From Ashinkailepas kermadecensis (lineage: Eukaryota > Arthropoda > Thecostraca > Neolepadidae), in assembly GCA_034440615.1 (NCBI GenBank), contig JAOTOM010004062.1, positions 1-64,000 on the forward strand: 64,000 bases of DNA. Direction: 5' to 3'. Positions 1-12,109 of the stretch are shown in pieces (the stretch's first letter is position 1; every line of letters begins with the position of its first letter). The notes under the pieces were generated by a model. It ran no database searches and was not told the origin of the DNA. It saw only the letters and a program-made list of their open reading frames with translations. A program made the translations under genes and the position numbers.

Positions 1-573
1 CATGGCACATATCTGATGTTGCAGTCGTTTCATTCGTGTGACATGGTACATGTCTGGTGTTGTAGTCTCTTCATTCGTGTAACATGGCACATATCTGATG
101 TTGCAGTCGTTTCATTCGTGTAACATGGCACATATCTGATGTTGCAGTCGTTTCATTCGTGTGACATGGTACATGTCTGGTGTTGTAGTCTCTTCATTCG
201 TGTGACATGGCACATATCTGATGTTGCAGTCGTTTCATTCGTGTGACATGGTACATGTCTGGTGTTGTAGTCTCTTCATTCGTGTGACATGGCACATATC
301 TGATGTTGCAGTCGTTTCATTCGTGTAACATGGCACATATCTGATGTTGCAGTCGTTTCATTCGTGTGACATGGTACATGTCTGGTGTTGCAGTCTCTTC
401 ATTCGTGTAACATGGCACATATCTGATGTTGCAGTCGTTTCATTCGTGTGACATGGTACATGTCTGGTGTTGTAGTCTCTTCATTCGTGTAACATGGCAC
501 ATATCTGATGTTGCAGTCGTTTCATTCGTGTGACATGTCACATGTCTGCTATTGCTGTCGCTTCATTCGATGT
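1..573. repeat. 41-bp minisatellite with higher-order structure
   Basis: Thirteen 41-bp units plus one diverged unit at 534. Two subtypes are visible: A (core ATCTGATGTTGCAGTCGTTT) and B (core GTCTGGTGTTGTAGTCTCTT). Their order from position 1 is ABAAB ABAAB ABA, a 205-bp higher-order period. The array runs off the left edge of the window. Confidence 0.95.
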
Positions 574-655
574 TTGGATGCTCTGACCTGTACCACTGTG
601 GTGAAGGTGTTACGTCACGGTGTTACGTCACTCTGGTGGGAGGTTTCCCTCACGA

Positions 656-1310
656 GCTATACGCTGTGATGCGCTGTGCGCTGTGATGCGCCGTGTGCTG
701 TGATGCGCTGTGTGCTGTGATGCGCTGTGTGCTGTGATGCGTTGTGTGCTGTGATGCGCTGTGTGCTGTGATGCGCTGTGTGCTGTGATGCGTTGTGTGC
801 TGTGATGCGCTGTGTGCTGTGATGCGCTGTGTGCTGTGATGCGCTGTGTGCTGTGATGCGCTGTGTGCTGTGATGCGCTGTGTGCTGTGATGCGTTGTGT
901 GCTGTGATGCGCCGTGTGCTGTGATGCGCTGTGTGCTTTGAGGCGTTGTGTGCTGTGATGCGCTGTGTGCTGTGATGCGCTGTGTGCTGTGATGCGTTGT
1001 GTGCTGTGATGCGCTGTGTGCTGTGATGCGCTGTGTGCTGTGATGCGTTGTGTGCTGTGATGCGCTGTGTGCTGTGATGCGCTGTGTGCTGTGATGCGCT
1101 GTGTGCTGTGATGCGTTGTGTGCTGTGATGCGCTGTGTGCTGTGATGCGCTGTGTGCTGTGATGCGCTGTGTGCTGTGATGCGCTGTGTGCTGTGATGCG
1201 CTGTGTGCTGTGATGCGCTGTGTGCTGTGATGCGCTGTGTGCTGTGATGCGCCGTGTGCTTTGAGGCGCTGGGCGCTGTGATGCGCTGGGCGTTGTGATG
1301 CGCTGGACAC
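656..1310. repeat. 17-bp minisatellite
   Basis: About 38 copies of GCTGTGTGCTGTGATGC with C/T variants. The unit has no stop codon in any minus-strand frame, so long His/Ser/Thr/Gln-rich open frames appear there; they are repeat translations and not genes. Confidence 0.95.
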
Positions 1311-1441
1311 TGATTCGCAGAAGTTCGAAAGCAATACACGTCTAGGCCCGCGCCTAAGGTATTTGAAATCGGAGTCGGATCTCACTGACTCGGCAGGTAT
1401 GTACCGACTCTTCATGGATGGAGACACTGGAGGGCTCGGGC

Positions 1442-1617
1442 TGAGGCTCGGGGTTGGTTGGTTGGTTATTGGTTTTACGACACGTCGACCGTCGAGTCAT
1501 ATAGCGTCGCCAATCTCTCACGCCGATTGGTCGCGGGCGAAGAGTAGCGACAGGTGAGATTCGAACCCACAACCTTTCGATTGCGAGACGAGCATCTTAC
1601 CCCTAGACCACTCGGGC
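1442..1617 (-). mobile_element. tRNA-derived SINE, family 1, copy a
   Basis: Read on the minus strand it has a tRNA-like head with A box TGGTCTAGGGGTA and B box GGTTCGAATCT, then a tRNA-unrelated body (TTCGCCCGCGACCAATCGG, then GTCGACGTGTCGTAAAACC) and a short (CCAA)n tail. A second copy with the same orientation, order and tail lies at 59118-59292. The head is not a functional tRNA: the anticodon stem does not pair well. The tandem array at 49190-51155 is built from this family. Confidence 0.85.
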
Positions 1618-1700
1618 TGAGGTTCGGAACACCGTTCGTAAACCAACGGCACCGCGGCTCGCTGCGCATTCCTCAGCGATTGCACAATACTTGGGCCACT

Positions 1701-1905
1701 TTGGGCTGAATGATCAGTGTACCGTGCGGCGGTGGTGTAGGAGCGGCAGACATTGGGCTGAATGATCAGTGTACCGTGCGGCGGTGGTGTAGGAGCGGCA
1801 GACATTGGACTGAATGATCAGTGTACAGTGCGGCGGTGGTGTAGGAGCGGCAGACAGTGGACTGAATGATCAGTGTACCGTGCGGCGGTTGTGTAGGAGC
1901 GGCAG
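1701..1905. repeat. 52-bp tandem repeat, 4 copies
   Basis: Four near-identical units starting with CTGAATGATCAGTGTACCGT at 1706, 1758, 1810 and 1862. Confidence 0.9.
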
Positions 1906-2109
1906 AATATTGTGGCCTTTCTGTGTTCATCCGATGGTGACTCACAAAATCCATGGGTCCTTTCAGGTTCCGAAGGAACGCTCGTATGTTCCTCGGGGTG
2001 CTTGGCATGTCAATACGGACACTAGATGACACCACTAGCTCTGAATTTCCGCGGCGCTAACTAAAACTGTGCGTCTAGCCCAGTGGCGCAATCAGGATTT
2101 CAGTTCGGG

Positions 2110-2640
2110 GGGGCAGGGCTGTAGAGCGGGCCCCCTCGCAAGCGGGCCCCCTCATGTTTTTAAAAAGTCTGCGGAAAACATGCACTTACTTTTGAGCGGG
2201 CCCCTATGTTTGTAAAACTTCGCAGAAATAAAAGCACTTTTCCGGTTTTAGCGGTTCGAGGCGGGCCCCAGGTAAAAGCGAGCCCCTGGTTCTAAGCGGG
2301 CTATTGGTTCAATGCGGGCCCCTGGATCAAAGTGGGCCCGGTTCGAAGCGGGCCCCTGGTTCCAGAGAGCCCCTGGTTCAAGACAGGGCCCCAGGTTGAA
2401 GCGGGCCCCTGGTTCAAAGCGGGCTATTGGTTCAATGCGGGCCCCTGAATCAAAATGGGCCCCGGTTCGAGGCGGGCCTTGGTTAAAACGGGCCCCCAGA
2501 TTTTCAGTTGGTTCAAAGGGCCCCTGATTCGAGCCACAGATCCGCTTCGCGGGCCCCTAGCCAGGGCTCTGAGTAGGGTGGCCCACTCCGAGCCAGGGGC
2601 CCGCTTCGCGGGCCCCTTGCTCGGAGCGGGCCACCAAAAA
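2110..2640. repeat. Degenerate GC-rich minisatellite
   Basis: Irregular copies of GCGGGCCCCTGGTTC and GCGGGCTATTGGTTC with mutated spacers. No gene is seen. Confidence 0.75.
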
Positions 2641-3930
2641 ATTTCGGGGGGGAGCCATGGCCCCTTGCCCCCCCCCTGGTTGCGCTACTGGTCTAGCCCC
2701 CCCCCCCTGCCAGATACGTCCGTGTCAACCTGCATGAAGACGGAGCATGGCGTTTTCTGTACAGTCATTAGTTTGATAAATCGTCTAAAGATGGCGCTGC
2801 ACATCATGCAAACACGGTATAGGGGTCGGTGCCGTAAGAGGGACGATGCTGGTGAAACACAGATTCCTGGGGGTAGAAAAACGTCGCTATACTAGGAAAT
2901 GAAACCGGTGGCGGCGAATATAATTCGGATTAGAGGTAAAAAGCCCATGGGGTTAGCGCCGAGAGTTTCGTTTGGTCCCGGTTGGCCTTCACTGAATAGT
3001 GTTCCCTTGTTTTACAAATGGCCTCCATTTATTTATTTAATCACGTGTCAGAGGACCGGGACCGACGTTGAAGCTGATTGCAAATTTCAAGTGATATCTT
3101 GCGTTAAAATAGACTTCGATCTTAGACAATTCGCACCCTGTGGCTAGCAAAGCGCATGGACTCTCGCTGCGCTTTCCAGTTTGGTACCTACTGTGCGGAA
3201 CACGAATGCACTTCGCGGTTTCCTTTGGTGAAGGCGTTGTCGGGTAGGGTTGTTCTAGAGACTAAGGGCATCATCACGACTATGGGTGAGCCTTAGGCAG
3301 CATGGGGCAGGTGAGCCTTGGGTCACCTGCCTCTTTGCAGGGGCTTGAAGTTCTGCATGTAATCGGGTTAGCTCCGCAGTACTTGCCAATTTTAACCATG
3401 GTGCTGTCGAAAAGGGTGGGGTTGGAGAAGGAATTCTTGTCACCTCCAGTCATGTTTTTTTTGCAGGAACGGGTGTGTGGCGGGACCACGCCCAAATTTG
3501 GCATCCATCCTTCTGACCTTCTGACATTCTGACCTTATGACCTTCTCATCTTCCGATCATTCTGACCTTCTGACCTGATAACCTTCTGACCATTGAAAAG
3601 CTAATATTCTGATGTTGAAATGTTTGCTTCGGAACTCCGGGCCACCAAGTCAGATGAGGTCAAATTCAGGCCATCGGTTTCGAAAGATGTCACTTTTCGC
3701 GTACCACATGGCGAGAAGTTGTAAAAATAGGGTTTGACAGATGTCCAACCAATTTTGCACATCGATGGTAGTCCAAAGAAACATACGAAGTAGTGCGGAT
3801 GACCTCTGGTCAGGCTCATACGTCAGGTCAAGGTCAAAACCATATTTTGGTTGTTAATTCAGAACAGCATTTACTTTTGCAACCGCATGCGTTTTGTTTT
3901 GCTAACTTGTACTTCTCCCGACCGCTGCCG
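2640..3930. other. No gene seen
   Basis: Only short open frames without recognisable similarity. A pyrimidine-rich degenerate repeat of GACCTTCTGACC type lies at about 3505-3600. Confidence 0.5.
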
Positions 3931-3934
3931 CCCG

Positions 3935-4311
3935 GTCTGGAGGTCTGATCTGGTCTAAAGGTCTGATCTGGTCTGAAGGTTTGATCTGGTCTGGAGGTCT
4001 GATCTGGTCTGGAGGTCTGATCTGGTCTGAAGGTCTGATCTGGTCTGAAGGTCTGATCTGGTCTGGAGGTCTGATCTGGTCTGGAGGTCTGATCTGATCT
4101 GGAGGTCTGATCTGGTCTGGAGGTCTGATCTGGTCTGGAGGTCTGATCTGGTCTGAAGGTCTGATCTGGTCTGGAGGTCTGATCTGGTCTGGAGGTCTGA
4201 TCTGGTCTGGAGGTCTGATCTGGTCTGGAGGTCTGATCTGGTCTGGAGGTCTGATCTGGTCTGGAGGTCTGATCTGGTCTGGAGGTCTGATCTGGTCTGG
4301 AGGTCTGATCA
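3935..4311. repeat. 18-bp minisatellite
   Basis: About 21 copies of GGTCTGATCTGGTCTGGA. The length is a multiple of three, so the minus strand reads as a long Arg-Pro-Asp-Gln-Thr repeat; nothing around it supports a protein. Confidence 0.9.
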
Positions 4312-4416
4312 GCGTAGTTGGTGTCGGTGGTGTTTGACCTGGCGACAGGTGACCGGCCTTGGTCCCACCATCCTGGTGCGCGAGATGAACTCGGGTCAAA
4401 GCTTCCGCCACCCACT

Positions 4417-4486
4417 CCCGCCAGACATGGCACTCCCGCCAAACATGGCACTCCCGCCAAACATGGCACTCCCGCCAAACATGGCA
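4417..4486. repeat. 18-bp tandem repeat, 4 copies
   Basis: Four copies of CTCCCGCCAAACATGGCA, unrelated in sequence to the 18-bp array just upstream. Confidence 0.85.
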
Positions 4487-4773
4487 TCTGAAGAATCTGT
4501 CGAAAACCGTGCACTCAACCTCCTCTTATCCGAACTCCATTGCGACCTCTGAGTCCAAGGCACAATAATTCACCCACCGCAATAGCCACTGTATAAAGAG
4601 TGCATTGCATTACAATCATCCTGACATCATCGGGGAGGGGGGGTACCTTATGTCCAGTCTGGGCGGCGAAACGCATCGGGACCTAGGATGCAATACCGCC
4701 ATTAAATGCGGACATTTGACATTAGGGTTATGGTGTTGACTGGAAATAATCCAATTAAAAGCCCCCTCCCCAG

Positions 4774-4825
4774 ATGTTCAACCTTTCGCTTGTAGCGAGT
4801 TCCAGACTCACTCGACCTCATTCAG
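4774..4825 (+). CDS. Candidate mini-exon, 17 codons
   Basis: A pyrimidine tract with acceptor (CCCCCTCCCCAG) is followed by ATG and 17 open codons and then a consensus donor CAG/GTAGGT at 4826. No partner exon could be assigned. The large array that begins about 140 bp further on carries GAG/GTAGTC motifs resembling this donor, which is the only context that adds weight. It may equally be a chance pairing of splice-like signals. Confidence 0.25.
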
Positions 4826-4964
4826 GTAGGTATTGCCACTAGCAACACGAACGAGAATCAAGGACGCAGACCAGAGACCGGAGACCGCAGACCCAGGTGC
4901 TGCACACTGCATGCTGTGCACGGCACTGGAACTGTACAGCACAGACGTACAGCACAGACAAGGA

Positions 4965-6335
4965 GGTAGTATGAGGAGGAGACAAGGAGGTAGTCTGAGG
5001 AGGTAGCACAGACAAAGAGGTAGTCTGACAAGGAGACAAGGAGGTAGTCTGAGGAGGAGACAAGGAGATAGTCTGAGGAGGTAGCACATACAAAGAGGTA
5101 GTCTGACAAGGAGACAAGGAGGTAGTCTGAGGAGGTAGCACAGACAACGAGGTAGTATGACAAGGAGACAAGGAGGTAGTCTGACAAGGAGACAAGGAGG
5201 TAGTCTGAGGAGGTAGCACAGACAAGGAGGTAGTCTGACAAGGAGACAAGGAGGTAGTCTGACAAGGAGACAAGGAGGTAGTCTGACAAGGAGACAAGGA
5301 GGTAGTCTGAGGAGGTAGCACAGACAAGGAGGTAGTCTGACAAGGAGACAAGGAGGTAGTCTGAGGAGGTAGCACAGACAAGGAGGTAGTATGACAAGGA
5401 GACAAGGAGGTAGTCTGACAATGAGACAAGGAGGTAGTCTGAGGAGGTAGCACAGACAAGGAGGCAGTCTGAGGAGGAGACAAGGAGGTAGTCTGACAAG
5501 GAGACAAGGAGGTAGTCTGAGGAGGTAGTACAGACAAGGAGGTAGTCTTACAAGGAGACAAGGAGGTAGTCTGACAAGGAGACGAGGAGGTAGTCTGAGG
5601 AGATAGTACAGACAAGGAGGTAGTCTGATGAGGAGACAAGGAGGTAGTCTGAGGAGGTAGCACAGACAAGGAGGTAGTCTGACAAGGAGACAAGGAGGTA
5701 GTCTGACAAGGGACAAGGAGGTAGTCTGAGGAGGTAGCACAGACAAGGAGGTAGTCTGACAAGGAGACAAGGAGGTAGTCTGACAAGGAGACAAGGAGGT
5801 AGTCTGAGGAGGTAGCACAGACAAGGAGGTAGTCTGACAAAGAGACAAGGAGGTAGTCTGAGGAGGTAGCACAGACAACGAGGTAGTATGACAAGGAGAC
5901 AAGGAGGTAGTCTGACAAGGAGACAAGGAGGTAGTCTGGGGAGGTAGCACAGACAAGGAGGTAGTCTGAGGAGGAGACAAGGAGGTAGTCTGACAAGGAG
6001 ACAAGGAGGTAGTCTGAGGAGGTAGTACAGACAAGAAGGAGGTAGTCTGACAAGGAGACAAGGAGGTAGTCTGAAAGGAGTCTGACAAGGAGACAAGGAG
6101 GTTCTGAAAGGAGGAGGTAGTCTGAGGAGGTAGCACAGACAAGGAGGTAGTCTGAGGAGGTAGCACAGGCAAGGAGGTAGTCTGACAAGGAGACAAGGAG
6201 GTAGTCTGAGGAGGTAGCACAGACAAGGAGGTAGTCTGAGGAGGTAGCACAGACAAGGAGGTAGTCTGACGAGGTAGCACAGACAAGGAGGTAGTCTGAG
6301 GAGGTAGCACAGACAAGGAGGTAGTCTGAGGAGTA
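4965..6335. repeat. Complex minisatellite of about 1.4 kb
   Basis: Built from the core CAAGGAGGTAGTCTGA joined either by a GAGACAAGG-type or a GAGGTAGCACAGA-type spacer, in irregular order. Read on the minus strand every core ends in a pyrimidine stretch plus CAG (CTACCTCCTCAG), that is, an acceptor-like motif; on the plus strand it carries GAG/GTAGT donor-like motifs. The minus-strand open frames of up to 555 codons are repeat translations that drift between frames. Confidence 0.9.
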
Positions 6336-6339
6336 GTGA

Positions 6340-7320
6340 CAATTTTACCCTTTTTTCGGAGCGCCCAGGTGCAGTCATACCATCTGGAAGTTATGTACTT
6401 CCATATCTCTCTGGTAAAATGGTTCTTCACATCCACCAAATCAACGAAAAAGATGGAAGCATTCATCCTCAACATTCATGCATATTATGATATTATATCT
6501 GATATATTACATAGAGGAGAATACCAGATTAGAGTTTCTTTAAGGACAAACGTTGTAGCTCACTTCATGTCGGTACTGATACTTTGAAACCAGGATATTT
6601 AGATACGCAGATCATTTTTCTAAGTCAATATGCCCGGGTATTATCTCGTCTTCAGGGCATTTCATGGTCACCTTCATATTCGTAAACCATTGCGAACGCG
6701 CAAATTGGGAAGTGCTCCCAATTCACGCCCGATGGATGTCGCGAATAAGGAAGTGCTCCCTAGTTGTGCCCGGGGGATGTCGCAAATCGGTCCATGGGGA
6801 TCCCTAGCTTAATTGTCAAAGGTATTTAAATGATTAAACGTTTGCATTTTTACGATCCGGACGTGTTAGCGCCGTATATAGCCGGTGATAGAGTCTTGAA
6901 GTGCTGCAGCATTATTTCATCCAAGCCTTCTAGATAACATGGATAGCCCAGTTAGGTTGTTCCTTGGGATTGAAGTTGATTTTCGCGAGCTCTCGTTCGG
7001 GCTATCCTGTCATGAGGAAAGCGAAACGTTTTAGCACTAACACCTGAAGCAAACAAAACACGTCCAAAACTCTTGCTAATATCTCAGTAGGACATATTCA
7101 GTGCATATATCCGCATGCACACGCGTACATATGCCAATGGGATATCAGGCAGACGGAGGATCTGTGTTGATATAAATAGCAATGATCACTGTGGTGGCGT
7201 TATACCTAATGCTTTATCAGAACACGGAACCCAATATAACTTAGCACGGAGCTCCCTTCTGAGCTTTACAATAAAAAACGACAGAAAATGTGAGCCACTT
7301 GACACAGTAGTGGCGCTTGA
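6340..7320. other. No gene seen
   Basis: Single-copy looking, AT-moderate sequence with short open frames only. A duplicated motif around GGAAGTGCTCCC is present near 6708 and 6750. Confidence 0.5.
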
Positions 7321-7324
7321 AGAT

Positions 7325-7690
7325 ATCTGCAGGTTGTGATATATGTCATATGCAGGTTGTGATATATGCAGGTTGTATGGGATATATGCAGGTTGAAGAT
7401 ATATGCAGGTTGTGATATATGCAGGATATGATATATGCAGGTATATAGATATATGCAGGTTATATAGATATATGCAGGTATATTGTAGATATATATAGGT
7501 ATATAGATATATGCAGGTTATAGATATATGCAGGTTGAATATATATGCAGGTTGTGATATATGCAGGTGTATGATATATGCAGGATATGATATATGCAGG
7601 TTGTGATATATGCAGGTTGTGATATATGCAGGTTATGATATATGCAGGTTGAAGATATATGCAGGTTGTGATATATGCAGGTTGTTCATT
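7325..7690. repeat. AT-rich minisatellite
   Basis: Degenerate copies of GATATATGCAGGTTGT and shortened variants, roughly 20 units. Confidence 0.9.
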
Positions 7691-7694
7691 GTGT

Positions 7695-9340
7695 ATTTTG
7701 GCTTTTACCATCCTAATCTTTGTATGTACCCTGGGCATATTCATGCTTCCAAAGGGTGAAAAGTCATGGCTTCAACAGGTTTATCCCTCCATTGAAGCGA
7801 CATGGAGTCATTTAGAGAGCTAGAGCGATATTGACCATTAATCATTGGCAATAAAAGATAACAAAACATGCATTTTTCCATCGTTGGTACGCGAAGGATA
7901 AATATATCAGTTTTTATACTTCAGGTTATTTCGTATATGGCTGGTATGCAATATGGCTGGCTCTCCGTGCTCAGATAGTTATAACGGTGTTCTGAGTTTT
8001 GTTATAGCCTACGTTCATCGGAAGTTAGGGTAGCGGCTTCCAGGCTTTCAAGAGGCTCGGCCCCTCCACAGTCCGACAAAGGTGAGTTTGCGCGGCAGGC
8101 CAGACGAGGGTTAGAGCCGACCGAGTGGTAGTGTATGCTTGCAGGACCTCGCATTACCTCCTGCAGGACCTCACATTACCTTGCAGAACCTCACATTATC
8201 TCCTGCAGGACCTCACATTATCTCCTGCAGGACCTCACATTATCTCCTGCAAGACCTGACTTTACCTCCTGCAACAGAAGAGTCTTCTTTTTCTTCGCGC
8301 ATGCTAATAAAACAATAGTTTACTACGGGCCATGAGATGAAATGCCCAGTTTAATTTGTCCAAAGTTGACATGAACTAAACGTCTACTGGAACATCATTG
8401 ACGTCATTGTCAACGCCGTCCGCAGTGCCGAAAATCGGGACCGCATGATGCAGGCTGGTGAAAACCGTGCCGGATGGTGTTCGACAGTTTAAAACCTAGC
8501 ACTGAAACAAGAACTGGCCACCGGCGATGAGAGGTCACGTGAACCATAATATAAGCTTCTTTACGGGACAGGCCTTCTACAGGTGATCATCCTTGCTAGG
8601 AATTGTATTATTTTACTACAGTTCCATTCAATCTGAATTAAAAAGCCGAAATGGTGCCAGGATTTTTAGCTCGAAACTAAACTAAACTTAATAGTACGAA
8701 TTCATGCTTGAACATACTTGACCTGATCATACTGCTTGACTTAAGCTGATCTTAGGCTTTTCGGATACCAAACAGATGATACATTTTTTTCAATAGTTTT
8801 GGTGGAAGAACCCGATCAATAGGTACACATTCATATTGCCCAGGAGATTTCCCGATATAAAGGCTGTGTCATTGGGTTGACCTACTACGACTTGTAGGGA
8901 CCTCAGCATGGCTGACAATGGAGAACTTAACTGGAATGCGGACTCTAAACTATATTTGCTTCCCAATAATATGTGTTATGTATCTCTAACACGCATAGTG
9001 CAGAAGTTCGCTTTGAAGCATGGTTCAGACCCGACCCGACCTTGACCTTTTAATTTTGATGAATATAGATACATTAATATATGACAGTTCTTGAAAATAA
9101 TCCATGTCGAAATAATACAAGCTCTCCTGTAAAAAAAAACACATTTCCTAGGATTTCTACCAATGTCAATATATTGACCTAATAAGACATATGGTGACCT
9201 CCTTACTCACCAAAATGCAAATGTAGGATGTGCTTCGCGCTCGCTATCCATCACCAGATATTTACAACGACTTCTAGTGTTTAGTGTTGAATATTTCTAG
9301 TATTTTGCATTATGTCACAGTCTACAATGTTCGGAAGTTA
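7695..9340. other. Mostly featureless; short repeat at 8140-8275
   Basis: At 8140-8275 there are six 22-bp units with core CTGCAGGACCTCACATTA. The remainder shows no gene, RNA or element that I recognise. Confidence 0.5.
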
Positions 9341-9344
9341 GTTG

Positions 9345-10550
9345 GGAGGGAGGTTTCATAAGCGCCTCCGGACTTGGCGAGGGCCAACTTTTTGCACCCA
9401 CGACCAAGGACAGGAGCGGAACTAGGAACGGGATTTGAGTGGGCAATCTGCCGTCTACCCATCTAAGCGGCGAGACAAGGGCGGGCAGGCAGTTGAGTCA
9501 TGAGTCATGAGCTTCGTCAAGCTTCGTCTCATGAGTTATTGAGTCACGAACTCTACCATGCTGTGTGAACTCGACACACACACACACACACACGTGACGC
9601 GCATGTGCCGGGGTCGATGACCCCCGTGCCACAACACGGTGGCCACAGTTGCGTACCACATGTAAACGCGGCCAGGTGGCCCAGTTGTGGGCAGCGTCTG
9701 ACCGCTTTTTGCAGGTGGCTCGTGGCGGCAGCTGACCAGCCGCCACCGGTCAGTTGCTGACCGGCCGCTGGACGCTGGTCAGCACTGTGCCCGGCCGAGG
9801 GCAGCTGCCCCTGGCCAGGGGTGGATACAGGGAGGGGCACACTAGGGGCAGGCGCCCTCCCCCATGGAGAGGTGGCGCGCTTCCTGACCGGAAAGGCACT
9901 CCTTGGTAAATGGTCGAGTGCACCGCCTCCTCGCTCAACGGATTATTTCCTCAGCCAAAGACGAAAAAGCGATGAAAAAGCGCCCCTTTGAGATGAAAAA
10001 GTGCCCGTCAGTTTGCTCGAGTGCACCCGCCCCCCAACCTCCCGACACTGCACGATTTTTTTCCCGCAGAAGGAGCACCTACGAGGAAATGTGTCCCGCT
10101 CTGATGACAATTCCTGGATCCGTCTACGCTCCGGACAGGTCTCAGTATTGAACAAGTTGCAAAGCACGGTGTTGCTGCAAGCTTCGAAGCAATGAACAAG
10201 GCAAGACGTCGGACATATGTGGTGTGTGGCGATCACGTACCGTCGATGTCATGCCCAGTGCGCTGTTGCCATGACGACAGTTGTGTCGTTGCCATGCCTC
10301 CGCGACAGTCCGACGGCCGAACTGGGTCGACGCGCGTGGATGGCCCGTGATTGGCCGAGCCGGTTGCGCCCTCGGGGAAGGTGACGCCCTCTTCCGCCTC
10401 CTCCGTCGCCGGCGATTACAACTCCTTAGCGAGGTGTGGTTCCCGGTCGGCTGGTGTTTTGGCGCCGCATCACCATCTTCAGGCTCAGGTAGGCTGTGAG
10501 CACTGGCGCTCGTCCGGGGGTACCGAAAGGGTGACTTGAGATGGACGGGC
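9345..10550. other. GC-rich stretch without an assignable gene
   Basis: GC-rich, CpG-rich sequence with a (CA)n tract at about 9577-9592. Open frames occur on both strands (for example 9903-10151 plus and 10142-10552 minus) but none has recognisable domains or matching splice signals. It could hold a promoter or noncoding first exon. Confidence 0.4.
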
Positions 10551-10554
10551 ACAC

Positions 10555-11285
10555 CACACTGGCTCGGGGCCTATTATATGCAGTGGTGATATTTGGTGTT
10601 TATGTGATGGTGTTTATATGTTTGTATGTTTATGGTGTATATATATGGCGTTTATGTGATATATGGTGTTTAGGTGATATATGGATATATGGTTGTTGTC
10701 TGAGACCAACTATACAGCAACACGATTATGGAGTGTGGATAAACATGGTGGTGCACAATGGCATTGTGTACACATGTAGCTAGAGCCCTGAACAACTTGT
10801 CCGAGCTTTGCCTCGTGTTAGGAGATGACACCCACCTCCCGCCAGAATTTCGAGCCGGAACTGAAGAATGTTGATATGGATGCATCAGAACACGTTTCAA
10901 ACAATCTAGACTGGTGTTCGATCTTTCATCCTGACGATGTGCGCCGATAGTGACTATTTTCATAAGGTTATGAAGCGCGCACTTATGTACCCCACATGAA
11001 GCTTCAACGACAATGTAGGGGAGACCGGGTCTAGTTGATACAACGCTAGCGAAATTAAAAATAAGTCATCATTTTGGAAGGATAGCGAGGAGACAGCTAC
11101 ACCTACGCCTAGCTTCTAGTCATATGACGGATAATATTTTTTTGTGACATCATCTGGGCTTTCCATCCTATAGCAAAACACAGCGCAACTACGGGTTTAT
11201 CAACTTACCCCGTTGCAGGATGAGTTGCTACTGACGATGGGGTAAGTTGATACGATAATATTGCGGAGAGCTGTATTGAGCGTTG
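10555..11285. other. No gene seen
   Basis: Starts with a degenerate TGGTGTTTATGTGATAT-type repeat (10585-10695). A GGGGTAAGTTGATAC motif near 11240 recurs in inverted form near 12465, flanking the foldback element. Confidence 0.45.
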
Positions 11286-11289
11286 TTGA

Positions 11290-12105
11290 GTTAAAGCCAA
11301 CTATGAAAAGTATCCAAATGATCATATTAAGTAGAATATAATCACAAGTTGGTCTACTATATTTCAGGCCGATATTGTCCATTGTGTATATTCGACCCTT
11401 ATTCGGAGACAGAGTATATACACAGAGACATTTTGCGCACATGATTTGTAGCACATGCTATATGTATAATGCTGTCTACCAATATTGACAAAATAGTTTT
11501 AATCATCATCTATGCATCTGTATGTATCGGTATCGGTATCGGTATCGGTATCAGTATCGGTATGTCTATATGTCGGTATGTGTATAGGTCCATGTAACGG
11601 TCATATAAAAATACCAACATGACAATAGACATTCCAACAAATACATGTTATGCGACCAGCGTAAAATTGTTACCCATAGCGTTCATGTTCATGTATATAT
11701 CCATGCTATCCATCCCTCCATAGTCAATACGTATCTCTTGACCTGTCATGGATATATGTGTGTGTAGAGGTGCATATGAGATATGTATAGGGAAGGTGTC
11801 TTGGAATGCGACGAACATTCTTACGCTGTTCGGGCCTCATCACATGTACTTTTTGCAATGTCTATTGTTATGTTGGCATATAGATATGGCCGATACGTGA
11901 ACCTAGGTGATGATTAAAACCCTTTCGTCAATATTGGTAGACGGCCTGATACATAAAGCATGTGCTACAAATCCTGTTCGTGAAATGTCTGTGTATATAC
12001 TCTGTCTCCGAAGAAGACCACTCCCGAAATATATTGGGCCAATTTGTGATTCTATTTTACTTAACATGACCATTTGGTTCCTTTTTATAATCGTCTTTAA
12101 GTTGA
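11290..12105. mobile_element. Large foldback (long inverted repeat) element
   Basis: The left arm 11290-11645 is the reverse complement, with scattered mismatches and small gaps, of the right arm 11842-12105. Shared landmarks in inverted order are GTATATACTCTGTCTCCGAA, GCATGTGCTACAAATC, GTCAATATTGGTAGAC and CATTTGG. The middle holds a (CGGTAT)n tract (11525-11575) on the left side. No transposase is visible, so this would be a non-autonomous foldback or MITE-like element; its outer limits may extend to about 11035 and 12480, where matching TTGATAC/GTATCAA ends are seen. Confidence 0.75.
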
Positions 12106-12109
12106 TGCA

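Noticed and set aside
1..573. A CRISPR array
   Set aside because: Units are contiguous with no unique spacers, and the context is eukaryotic.
4808..6475. 555-codon minus-strand frame of Ser/Thr/Leu/Pro repeats
   Set aside because: The repeat peptide changes identity along the frame as unit lengths vary, as expected from unselected repeats; there is no signal peptide or domain.
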